Shown in pieces: positions 10,482 through 20,449 of a stretch of DNA of 64,000 nt (position 1 is the first letter of the stretch; each line of letters starts with the position of its first letter). Source of the stretch: Kingdonia uniflora (lineage: Eukaryota; Streptophyta; Magnoliopsida; Ranunculales; Circaeasteraceae); contig JACGCM010001659.1 of assembly GCA_014058105.1 (NCBI GenBank), positions 4,278,001 through 4,342,000 of the forward strand, read 5' to 3'. Below the pieces are notes generated by a model, which was not told where the DNA came from, searched no databases, and worked only from the letters and a program-made list of their open reading frames with translations. A program made the translations under genes and the position numbers.

Positions 10482-12034
10482 ATGCCTTATGTACCTAGGG
10501 CCCCATTCCTTAACCGACTTGTTCTTGCTAAAAAGAATGAAGGCCTGAAAGATATTCGCGAGTTATTTAAACAAGTAAGGATTAGCATTCCGCTATTGGA
10601 CGCTATCGATCAAATTCCATCATATGCTAAGTTCCTTAAGGAACTGTGTACAAAGAAACGTAGAACCAGAGTTAGGAAGAATTCCTTTAGTGTTGAACAG
10701 GTTAGCTCTATCATACCATTAGAAATTCTGATCAAACAAAAGGACCCAGGCTATCCCACCATTCCCTTAGTAATAGGATAATACTACATCGAGTAGTCCC
10801 TCCTTGATCTTGGGGCTAGTGTAAACCTTATTAAATTTAGTCTTTATGAGGACCTTAATTTAGGAGAACTTAAGCCCTCCAGGATACAACTTTAACTCGT
10901 TGATAGATCCACCAAAACTGTTAGGGTTATTGTTGAGGATGTGATAATTAAAGTGAACAAATTTTACTTTCCAGTAGATTTTGTAGTCCTTGATACACCA
11001 CCGATTTCGAATGTCCATGGCCAAATCCCCATTATTTTAGGTCAACCTTTCCTAGCTACTTGTAAAGCTATAATCAATTGTTGAAATTGAATAATTAACC
11101 TAACATTCGGTAACATGACCTTGAAACTTAACATTATTAATACCATGAGTCAATATCAATATTCTGCTGAAGAGTGTAATATGATAAGCACCGTTATCTC
11201 TGTACATTCTAGGGACGATCTCTTAGAAAATTATTTGGACGACAACATCGTTGGTATTCATGAGTCAATCCTAAAAGATATTTCAGCTGTTCTTGAAAAT
11301 AATCCTTCTGCATACACTTCTCCTCATCAGTATACTCTCAAATTCGAGTCACTCCCTATATCTTTTAACCCCCTATTATGTCACTGTCAAAGCTTGATCT
11401 TAAAGTACTTCCAAATAATCTAGGATATCGGTTCCTCGGGCCTAACAAAACTTTTCCCGTTATCATTTCATCTTCATTGGACTTAGATCAGGAAAATAAA
11501 CTCCTTGCCCTACTAAATACCCACAAAGAAGCAATTGGATGGTCAATAACAAATATTAAAGGAATAAGTCTATTAGTGGTTATGGATAGGGTACACTTAG
11601 AGGAAGGATCCAAAACATCTCGAGAACCGCAGAGACGTGTGAACCCTGCAATGAAGAAGTTAGTAAAGGCAGAAGTTATGAAGCTTCTTGATCCGGGTAT
11701 TATTTATTCCATCTTAGACAGTACTTGGGTAAGCCCAGTCCAAGTGGTACCTAAGAAATCAGGTATTACTATCATCAAGAATGCAGATAATGGCTCAGTA
11801 CCCACCCACACTCAGACAGGATGGCGAGTTTGTATTGATTACCGAAAGCTGAGCATGTCCACCCGAAAAGATCATTTACTATTACCATTCATGGATCAAA
11901 TATTAGAACGTTTAGCTGGTCATTCATTTTATTGTTTCCAGGATGGTTATTCAGGATACAACCAAATTTTAGCAGCCCCTGAAGACCAAGATAAAACTAC
12001 TTTTACTTGCCCATTTGGATCTTTTGCCTATCGT
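10482..12034 (+). pseudogene. Athila-type protease and reverse transcriptase, N-terminal half
   Basis: VPRAPFLNRL and FKQVRISIPLLDAIDQIPSY lead into the protease, whose active site reads LDLGASVNLI (DLGAS is the usual Athila form), with ILGQPFLAT in the flap/C-terminal region. RT follows from about 11378: VVPKKSGIT, WRVCIDYRKLS, DHLLLPFMDQILERLAG and FTCPFGSFAYR. Stops occur near 10780, 10890 and 11080. The frame is interrupted at 12034 by the chromovirus. Confidence 0.85.
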
Positions 12035-12581
12035 TGATCCAGGAGGATCTAGGGAAAATTGGGATATTACCAAAGTTATTTGAACGAGGTTGAGAGTCAT
12101 TCAAGCGACCCAATTCCATCTCTCTAGAATTGTGTCCAGGAAACCCAAGTCGTTCGAATGACTCCCTATTTCGTTCGAACTACTTTTTACATACTCTCTA
12201 GAATTTATCCCATAGACATATTTTCGTTCGAACGAGTTGTCATGCCGTTCGAACGAATTGTCAACTTTCTCAGGTTTTAGACCAATTAGGCATAAAGTCG
12301 TTCGAACGAGTTTGGATGTCGTTCTAATGACTTTGGCGTAGGTTGTGATTTATAGGCTAGTTTTGCCTTGAGATCCGTTCTTTTAAGTATTTCTAGTTCC
12401 CTAGTATATAAAGGGGACTTAGGTTATTTTTCTCGAGCTATGTTAGTTCAAGAAGAGTTCTAAGAAAAAAGCTTAGAGTTTAGAGTATTTTTATTTAATC
12501 AATTGAATCTTTTATTTTTTTCAGCAAATTTTTCTTCGTATTTTTCTGCTAACTAAAGTTTCTCTATCGTATTGTGAATTA
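12035..12581 (+). repeat. 5' LTR of the chromovirus
   Basis: 547-bp LTR with about eight palindrome variants between 12073 and 12331 (for example TCGTTCGAACGAG at 12224 and GTCGTTCGAACGAG near 12298) upstream of TATATAAAG (12405-12413). Confidence 0.9.
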
Positions 12582-12629
12582 AGTGGTATCATTTTTCTAG
12601 TTACGATTCTCGGGGGTTGATTGTGGTTT

Positions 12630-14880
12630 ATGGTCTCGACACGTGATCATCTCAAGCAAATGAAAGAGAAAATAGTAAGTCCATTGAAGATTCATCGTAA
12701 ACCTAATTCAAAGAAGAAGGATAATTTGGCAATGGGCGATTTCGACGATCGACTCACAACTTTTAAAATGACGGTTTCTGATCAAACTGCTACTATAAGG
12801 GAGTTAGTAGAATAATTACATCTCACAAACCTCTTGAAGGGTTCCACTTCAGCAACAAGGCGAGGCCCCTCGAGGAAGAAAGGGGTTATGGAGGTGGATG
12901 AAGACGGGGATATTACATAAATAAATAGAGATTCTAGTGATGCCAAATCCGTCAAGGAACTCCTAGGTTTTGGTAAATCAATGAATTCTTTGCGTAATCT
13001 TCGTATTGACTTTAAGATTGAAATTTCGGTATTTGATGGTTCCGTCGATGCCGAGAAGTTGGATAATTAGTTAGATAGGTTAGAGACCTAATTTTTCGTT
13101 TATGAATATTCCAACGCTCAGAAGATTTGTTTCTCTACTTTGAAATTCGCAATTCATTCACTAGCGTGGTGGAAATCTTATCAGAAATGACACGATGTTG
13201 GAAGTCTGAGTTGGAAGGAATTCAAGGTTTTGGTGAGGAAGCAATTTTATCCAATTGGTTATGAACAAGAGCAATTGTAGAAATGGCACAATTTGCGTCA
13301 ATGGTTTGGGTAATCCGTATAACAATTTACTACAGAGTTTCATAACCAAGCGATGGTTTTGGATATTGATGCGGTTGAGTACGAGGTGTTCATGAAGTAT
13401 ACGGGGGGTTTGCCGGAGTCCATTAGACGAGAATTAAAGCACTTCAATGTAGAAAATATCAAAGACACTACCGTTTAAGCAATTTCTATTGAAGGCAAGT
13501 ACTTAAAAAGTGACAAGAAAGACGATAAGAGCAAGTTGGGGTACTAGTTTACTTAGAAGATTGATCAGAAAGGGGAGTCCAAAGGAGAAGGGCCTTCATT
13601 CAAGGTGATAGACACGTAATATTTACGTGTACAACTCCTAAATTTATATTTTCCTAGTCATTTATTAAAAATATGTGACACTAATAGTGCTTTTGTTTGT
13701 ATTTACAGAAATCGGTCACATGATAAACAAGCTGTACATTTTTCTAGTTTTTAACGAAGAACAAGGGTGATGCACTCCAACAATGATTCTCATTTGAAGT
13801 TGTCAACCAAAGACCCATGCATGGAAGCCCATTAAAGAGAATTAGATATAGATACTATTCTCATGAGTTATAATATCTATGCATGATTTTAGGCATTGTT
13901 TAGGGGATTTTATATTAATGGTGATATTTAGTAACCCTTCCTATATTCTATAAATAGGAAGGGAATTCCACCCATGAGAGGATCTTGGAGAGGGTAAATC
14001 AAAGTTCAATAAGCAATAAAGTTCTTGTTCTTCTCTTGTTCTTGTCTTTTAATTTTATCGTAGTAATAGTAGTGTCACAATGATCAAAGGGATGAGTAGC
14101 TAATCTTCTTAGCCAAGGCTAGAGGAAGCTCCACCCAATATAGCCTTAGTGTAGATTGTGTAGCTTAGTTAGAGTAATTACTTTCTTTTTATCCCAGAAT
14201 ATTATATATTCGAATTCCTTTAACCTATGCTTGACCGTAGCCAGGATTAGGAGGAATAATGAATCTATGTAACCATCTTGTTGGACTATAACAAGATAGG
14301 TTAGGAACATGGAGAAGAGAACATAATTCATACTTATCAACCGGACCATGGTTGAGTAAATAGGTTTAATAGTAGTTCCCAATTACTAAATCTTTTGTAT
14401 CTTTTGATGTATTGCATATGCCCTACCAAGGATATGCGATACGGGAACTCGTAATTTACTTTAATTATTTATGCTATCTAAATGGTAACAAAAGGTAGAG
14501 TGGAATCGATGCCTTAGTTTCTACTCCAATTTATCTTGAAATTTTTTTCGTTCTTCTTTCTATTTCAAAACCTACACAAGCTCGCTGTTATTGGATAAAA
14601 CTAGTAGCTCAAAGTATAATTTGCACCACAACTCTCTTGGGATACGACCCCACTTTCCTTTGTACTCAACAGCAGACCGTGCGCTTGCGGGTCTTTTAAA
14701 ACGTCAGTTTATAATCGATCACAAGGGGACTATCTATTGTCTTTATAAGGTTAATGGACATAATTCAGATTGATGGTGGAAACGTCACCCGGAGCTTCGG
14801 CCGAAGGAGGAGAAGGGCAAGAAAGATAAACGTGTACTTGCCGTAACGATTGTGATTTTTTTAGATTTAGATAAGCCAAA
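12630..14880 (+). pseudogene. Chromovirus gag, split by a solo LTR
   Basis: The gag frame starts MVSTRDHLKQ at 12630. The capsid-type region reads IHSLAWWKSY, WKEFKVLVRKQFYP and EFHNQAMVL, with stops between. At 13605 the frame breaks at an inserted solo LTR and resumes at 14727 with IYCLYKVNGHNSD and then WWKRHPELRPK. That is a decayed CCHC knuckle (two Cys replaced or lost, His kept). At least six in-frame stops are present. Confidence 0.8.
13606..14721 (+). repeat. Solo LTR (Athila-like) inserted in chromovirus gag
   Basis: A 1,116-bp block begins TGATAGACACG and ends ATAATCGATCA, so its termini pair as TGAT/ATCA. It is flanked by a perfect 5-bp duplication CAAGG (13601-13605 and 14722-14726). 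Removing one repeat and the block restores the gag frame. Internal landmarks are CCTATATTCTATAAATAGG (TATA region), GATGAGTAGCTAATCTTCTTAGCCAAGGCT (also seen in diverged form in the LTR at 24397-25602) and CGTGCGCTTGCGGG. No internal region is present, so it is a solo LTR left by LTR-LTR recombination. Confidence 0.87.
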
Positions 14881-14959
14881 TCCTAAGCTTACTCAAATGT
14901 TCAAGAAACCTATAGCTTTTGACAAGACGAGTTGGGAAAAAAACTTTTTTATGTTAGCA

Positions 14960-15414
14960 TTCAGGTGTAGCAGAGCTTAGTCGAGGCCATCATTGATCCG
15001 GTTAGTCAGTAGAATTTAATTTCTGAGGCGGTGGTGAAGATGATGGGCTTGGCTACTATAGCTCATCCTAAACCGTATGGTTTAGGTTAGATTCAGAAAG
15101 ATACAGAGTTGAAGATCATTAAGCAGTATACATTCAGGTTTGCGATTACTGAGAAGTTTATTGACGAAGTGACATGTGAGGTAGTTTTGGTAGATGTGTG
15201 TCAAGTCATCTTGGGTAGCCCTTATCTTTGGGACCGAGATACAATCATTTACCGTCGAGCTCACAAGTATCGTCTTGTGAAGGATGGGACTGATTTTCAT
15301 ATCAATGCTTGGAAGGAACATATCACTATCAGTAATTTGACAATGGTGACTCAGGCGAAGAGGTTGGTTAATGCGAGTAACAAATTTGTATTTTTGTTAG
15401 TACGACCGGTTTAA
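14960..15414 (+). pseudogene. Chromovirus aspartic protease region
   Basis: The frame reads EAIIDPVSQ and then NLISEAVVKMMGL, where the family has a DSGSTHNLIS-type active site. The catalytic Asp is kept but the following Ser-Gly is changed and a stop lies within. Downstream VDVCQVILGSPYLWDRD matches the family's ILG(M/S)PWL block. It merges into the RT leader. Confidence 0.65.
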
Positions 15415-15584
15415 GAGGGTCCGTTGGCTACAATATTGTCTACTTTGGCAATGTCTTCGAAATAACAAACTGATATGGGGAAGTTGCAAGAGAAGTATGA
15501 AGACTTGTTTCTGGGCATTGAAGGGATATAGCGTAAGAGGGATGTAGAGCATGACATCACCTTGGTAAATGGTGAGCCACTACC

Positions 15585-16845
15585 CAATATTGGGTTATAT
15601 CAGACTTCTGTTACAGAGTCTGATGAGATCAATAAATAGGTACATGAACTCTTAAAGCAAGGAGTTATTAATCCAAGTTACTCACCTTGTGGTTTACCGG
15701 TATTATTGGTGCCGAAGAAGGATGGGTCTTGGAGGATGTGTGTGGATTATCGGGCGTTGAACAAGATCATGGTGAAGAATCGTTACCTGCTTCCACAGAT
15801 TGACGAGCTTTTGGATGAGCTGCAGATGACTCAATTTTTTACCAAGTTAGATCTTAAGTGGGGTTTCCATCAAGTCAGAATCTGGGAGGAAGATATTTGG
15901 AAGAAAGCATTCAAGACCAGACAAGAACTATTTGAGTGGTTGGTGATGCCTTTTGGGTTATGCAATGCTCCAGCGATGCTTATGCGATTAATGAATGAGG
16001 TACTTCATGCTTTTATTGATGATTTTGTGATTGTGTATTTGGATGATATCTTAATATATAGTCGTACATGGGAGGAGCACCTTGGGCATTTACGCAAAGT
16101 GTTGCGCATTTTGCGCTCACAACAACTTTTTCTAGATGGGAAGAAGTGCGAGTTTATGAAGAAGGAGCTAATCTATTTGGGATTTAATGTTGGTGGTAGC
16201 AAGCTTAAGGTCGATTCAAAGAAGGCCTCGGTCATTACTAATTGGCCTTGACCGCGTGCAGTGACGGAAGTGAGAAGTTTTATGGGTTCTTGACAGCACT
16301 TACAGAAGTTTATTCAGCCATTTTCACAAATAGTCGCACCTTTACATTCTTTGACGAAGACCGGAGTACAGTTTGTGAGGGAAGAACACCATGAGAAGAC
16401 TTTTCCGTTACTAAAGCGCAAGATTACGAATGTACCAGTGTTAGTGTTGCCCAATTTGCACTAGCCTTTTGAGGTCAAGACAGGTGCGTCAGACTATGCA
16501 TTGGGAGCAATCCTTTTGTAGGATGGGAAGCCGGTTGCTTACCATTCTGAGATGTTTATAGGAGTAGTATGCAACTATCTTATCTACGATAATGAGTTCT
16601 ACGCGTTATATCAATCAGTGAAAAATTGACGGAGTTACTTATTGGGGAAGAAGGTTGTGGTACATTCTGATCACAAACCATTACAATTCTTATCTACGCA
16701 GTCGAAGCTACAGTAAGCTCGCCATATGAAGTGGATGCCGTACTTTTAACAGTTTACCTTATTGATCAAGTATAAGAAAGGAGTGGACAACAAGATAGGT
16801 GATATGCTATCTCGGCTCCCATTACCAACTATTTCTGCCTTGTTG
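15585..16845 (+). pseudogene. Chromovirus reverse transcriptase and RNase H
   Basis: RT is open from 15706 to 16251: VPKKDGSWRMCVDYRALNK, FTKLDLKWGFHQVRI, EWLVMPFGLCNAPA and the catalytic IVYLDDILIYS (YLDD intact). RNase H follows through stops: PFEVKTGASDYALGAIL (the first Asp of TDAS is Gly-altered), YNELYAL-like NEFYALYQ and KYKKGVDNKIGDMLSRLP. Stops occur at 16251, about 16294 and 16466, and more beyond. It is one of the best preserved parts of the element. Confidence 0.88.
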
Positions 16846-18290
16846 GTAGCTATGCAAATCCAGCCTATTATTCCATCTGAGTACGCTTCTGGGTATGGCG
16901 ATGACAAGGAGCTCAGTATGATTCACGAGAAGTTGTTGCATGGCAAGACATGTGAATATATTTTGAAGGATGGTTTGATTTACAGGGGCTATCTACTATG
17001 CATTCCAGAGGGTAGAGACCGTCTGCATTAGATTCGGGAGGCACATTATTCCTGGGTGGCAGGTCATTTCGGGGTTGAGAAGACTCTTTTAAATTTTCGG
17101 TCTTATGTCTATTGGCCAAAGATGCAGGTGGATGTTGCTCGTGTGGTTCGTGGTTGCCTGCTATGCACCATATCAAAACCTTTCAATAAGAAGATAGGAC
17201 TGTACTTACCATTGCCAGTTCCTAGTCGACCTTGGGAGATTATTTCGATGGATTTGATGGGTGGTTCGCCCATGACCAGGTGTAAGAATGACTATTAGTT
17301 TGTGGTGGTGGATCGATTCAGCAAGATGATTGTTCTTATTCCATGCCAAAAGACGGTCACCGAGGAAGAAGCAACGCGATTGTTTTTCAAAGACGTCTGG
17401 AAGTATTTTGATCTCCCTTCTTCTATTATTCTAATAGGGATAGCTACTTTTTGGGGCACTTCTGGAAATTTTTATAGGGGATGATGGACACTAAGTTGAA
17501 GAGAAGTACCGATTTCATCCGTAGACTGACGGGCAAGCAGAGGTAGCTAATAGTACTTTGGTGCATTTATTACGTGGATTCCATTCTAAGCGTCCTAAGA
17601 CTTCGGATGAGAGTTTACTATATCTTCAGTTTGCGTTTAACCGAACAATTTAGGGTTCCACTTTGAAGTCTCCATTTGTGGTTTGTTTGGGGTACTTGCC
17701 GCAAAGCCCTTTTGATTTGGCATTTATTCTTGGTGACAAGACGGTGCCAGGGAAGGAGGAAGAGGAGCAGGTTAAAACTTAGCATTTCATTGAGAGGATA
17801 AGTAAGGTTAATGAGGTGATTGAAGCATAGTTGAAGAAGACTCAAGCGAAGTATAAGGCTCACCACGACAAGTATCGGGTTGAATGTACTTTTCAAGTGG
17901 GCGACCTAGTTTGGTTGCATTTAGGTAAGGAACGGCTTAAGGGGGAAGGTAAGAAGCTCAAAACTATCCGTTATGATCCATTTTTGATACTCAAGATGAT
18001 TGGTGACAATGCATTCTAGTTGGATTTCCCACCTTTCATGAAGTTATATTCGGTGATTAATGCCGAGCATTTGAAGCTGTTTAAGCTGTCTCTTTTTGAT
18101 GAAGACTCTACAATCGACACTCGCCTACTGTCAGTTGATGACTTATGGATGGAAAAAGGAGATCTATTTCTGGAGGATGGTATTCTAGAGAGGAAAGTTC
18201 ATACTACAAGACGGGGTGGTATTGAGTCGTTCTAAGTTGGGAAGAAGGGTCAGCTACCTAGTAAGTCGAAGTGGTACAATAGGGAATTGG
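16846..18290 (+). pseudogene. Chromovirus integrase with chromodomain-like C-terminus
   Basis: The HHCC zinc motif is readable as SWVAGHFGVEKT...RGCLLCTISKP. The core gives PWEIISMDLMGG (first Asp) and VVDRFSKMIVLIPC. The second Asp block (SDRDSRF in the family) is lost around a frameshift near 17440. The Glu block survives as TDGQAEV. The C-terminal part reads YRVECTFQVGDLVWLHLGKE and GEGKKLKTIRYDPF, then DGILERKVHTTRRGGIESF followed by a stop and KGQLPSKSKWYNRELG. The last segment resembles the chromodomain tail of chromoviruses, which guides insertion to heterochromatin. Several stops break the frame. Confidence 0.78.
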
Positions 18291-18360
18291 GAATCGCCAT
18301 ATTCCTAGATCTCCAATTCTAGCTTGAGCAGGAGTTCAAGGCCCCTAAAGGGGGGAGCCA

Positions 18361-18925
18361 TGAACTTGGAGGATCTAGGGAAAATTGGGATATTACCAAA
18401 GTCGATCGAGCGAGGTTGAGAGTCGTTCGAACGACCCAATTCCACCTCTTTGGAATTTAGCCCAAAAAACCCAAGTTGTTCAAACGACTCTCTATTTTAT
18501 TCAAACTACATTTTACATACTCTCTAGAATTTGGCCCATAGACATATTTTCGCTCGAACGAGTTGTCATACCATTCGAACGAGTTGCCAACTTTCTAGGG
18601 TTTTTGACCAATTAGGCGTAAAGTCGTTCGAACGGGTTTGGATGTCGTTCGAACGACTTTGGCATAGGTTATGATTTAGTGGCTAGTTTTGCCTTGAGAT
18701 CTATTCTTTTAAGTACTTCTAGTTTCCTAGTATATAAAGGGAACTTATGTTATTTTTCTTGAGTTATGTTAGTTCAAGAAGAGTTCTAAGAAAGAAGCGT
18801 AGGGTTTAGAGTATTTTTATTGTAATTACTTCGTTTAAGAAATTGAATATCTTATTTTTCCTAACCAATTTAGCGTTCTTCGTATTTTTCTGCTAACTAA
18901 GGTTTTTTTATCGTATTGTGGATTA
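18361..18925 (+). repeat. 3' LTR of the chromovirus
   Basis: 565-bp LTR; the first bases have drifted to TGAACTTGGAGGATC. It carries palindromes at about 18421, 18622 and 18644 (GTCGTTCGAACGAC) and TATATAAAG at 18731-18739, and ends TGGATTA beside the TSD ATCGT. Confidence 0.9.
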
Positions 18926-18930
18926 ATCGT

Positions 18931-19376
18931 CGCATGCCTTTTGGCCTATGCAATGTACCCGCGAGCTTTCGATGGTGCATGCTAAGTATTTTCTCAGATA
19001 TGGTAAAAAAATTCTTTTAGGTCTTCATGGATGACATTTTGATTTATGGCTCCACGTTTGATGAATGTCTTCTACACTTAGAGTTGGTCTTGATCCGGTG
19101 AAAAGGGAAAAACCTAGTCCTAAATTAGGAAAATTGTCATTTTATGGTAAATTAAGGAATAGTACTCGGTTATTTGATATCATCTAAGGGGATAGAAGTT
19201 GATAAAGGAAAAATTGATTTGATTTCATCTCTACCACCTCCAAAAATAGTTAAGGAGGTTCGCGCATTCCACGGTCAAGCAGAATTTTATCGACGATTCA
19301 TTAAAGACTTTAAGAAAATCTCACGACCTTTATGCAATTTATGTTTACAAAAGAAGATGGAGTTCGTATGTTAAAC
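18931..19376 (+). pseudogene. Athila-type element I, RT second half
   Basis: The frame continues exactly from 12034 once the chromovirus and one ATCGT are removed: RRMPFGLCNVPASF, FMDDILIYGSTFDECLLHLE (catalytic MDD) and SSKGIEVDKGKIDLISSLPPP, then FYRRFIKDFKKISRPLCNL. Stops occur near 19017 and 19101 and elsewhere. The Athila sequence ends near 19376 and unrelated repeat sequence follows, so RNase H and integrase of this copy are missing. Confidence 0.82.
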
Positions 19377-19930
19377 ATTTAGAAGTGTGAATTTCCTTAA
19401 AATTTGTAACAATTTTTTTAGGCTAGGGCCGTATCCTACCAACCCGTGTTTGTACCCCTGTACGGTACACCTATCCGTTGGGTGATGAAATCCTGCGAGA
19501 ATCTTGCGACACTTTTTATTATCAGTTATTTTCAGGTCTGGGACGTTCAATTTTTGTGTGATACGAATTTCTTCGTATCCCTAATGGGTAGTCCTACATG
19601 TTAAAGATCTTTTTAGGTGATGAAATCCTGCAAGTTTCTAACAGTTTTTACCTTTACTAGTGTTGGAATGAAAGAAAATTTTAAGCACAGTAATAGGTCA
19701 ATCCAAATACAACAATTTTTTTATTATAACAACGTGTATTTGCACAGTCTACACGATTTTATGTTCCTAGTGCCACGGCGGAGCGGAAATGAACCCCTTA
19801 TAGATGTCAAGTTTAGACCAACCTACGGGAAGTGTTTCCCGGTGAAGCTGTGGCCACCCTTTCACTTAGGGGGCGAAAGAAAAAAATGTACCTTCACTCA
19901 GGGGGCACAAGAAGGATGGATTTGATGACG
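19377..19930 (+). mobile_element. Fragment of Tat non-coding region, inverted relative to 5905-6400
   Basis: This block is the reverse-complement relative of about 5930-6400: it carries CCAACCTACGGGAAGTGTTTCCCGGTGAAG, TCACTTAGGGGGCGAAAG and GGTGATGAAATCC(T)GC in the opposite order and strand. It has no usable ORF and no recognised termini. It ends close to the end of Athila element I, so it probably marks a rearrangement or a further insertion. Confidence 0.6.
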
Positions 19931-20109
19931 CTTTTAGCTTTGTGTATTGTCCGCCTCGTTTCCAACTTAGTGACTATCCTATAAAATAAGAGAAAAAGGT
20001 TTAGTAAACTTGTGACAAAAATATTAATTCAATTTCCAAGTTTATTGTAGTCTATTATGTCCTAATTTTCAAATGCGCATATCTTTCAGCTTAGTGGAGA
20101 GAGAGAAAT

Positions 20110-20385
20110 TAATAATATCAATTTGAAAAGATATTTTAGAAAGGAAACTCTTGCATATATCTTCAATATAAAATATCTTCTAGGATCTTGGATGCAATAT
20201 ATTCTTTGATCTTATTCTCCAAGAATATTTGTGTATATAATTCTTTAATCTTGAGACCAAATATATTGTGCCTTTGACTTTTTGTGCTATGAACTACTGG
20301 AGACACTTTTACTTGAATTTAAGAACTTGGTTTTAAATATCTATCTTTAATAGTTGTAATCAAACAAACGTACATAAGTACCCAA
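20110..20385 (-). repeat. Inverted fragment of an Athila-type LTR
   Basis: The reverse complement of this stretch matches 24660-24820 of the LTR at 24397-25602: shared features are CAAGTAAAAGTG, ATATTCTTGGAGAATAAGATCAAAGAA, TATTGCATCCAAGATCCT and ATTTTATATTGAAGATATATGCAAGAG. The piece is on the minus strand, opposite to the nearby Athila element II. 19931-20109 holds nothing recognisable. Confidence 0.7.
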
Positions 20386-20449
20386 AATTAAATATAATGG
20401 ACGACTAAAATAACTGTTCGGGTATATTAAAAATGTCATAATTACACGC

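Larger units (their letters stand above)
8808..12034 (+). mobile_element. Athila-type Ty3/gypsy element I, left half (gag to RT)
   Basis: Gag, protease and the first half of RT run in order on the plus strand. The RT is cut within FAYR at 12034 by the chromovirus insertion and resumes at 18931 with RRMPFGL. No 5' LTR or tRNA primer site was found upstream, so the element is truncated on the left. Confidence 0.82.
12035..18925 (+). mobile_element. Full-length but decayed chromovirus-type Ty3/gypsy element
   Basis: A 6.9-kb element with LTRs at 12035-12581 and 18361-18925 and a perfect TSD ATCGT (12030-12034 and 18926-18930). The termini are TGATCCA...TGGATTA. The primer site starts near 12584 (TGGTATCA, initiator Met tRNA). 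The polypurine tract AAAGGGGGGAGCCA precedes the 3' LTR. Order: gag, protease, RT, RNase H, integrase, C-terminal chromodomain-like segment. By sequence feel it is close to the Galadriel/Reina side of the chromoviruses; clade placement needs a tree. It sits in the RT of an Athila-type element. Confidence 0.92.
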
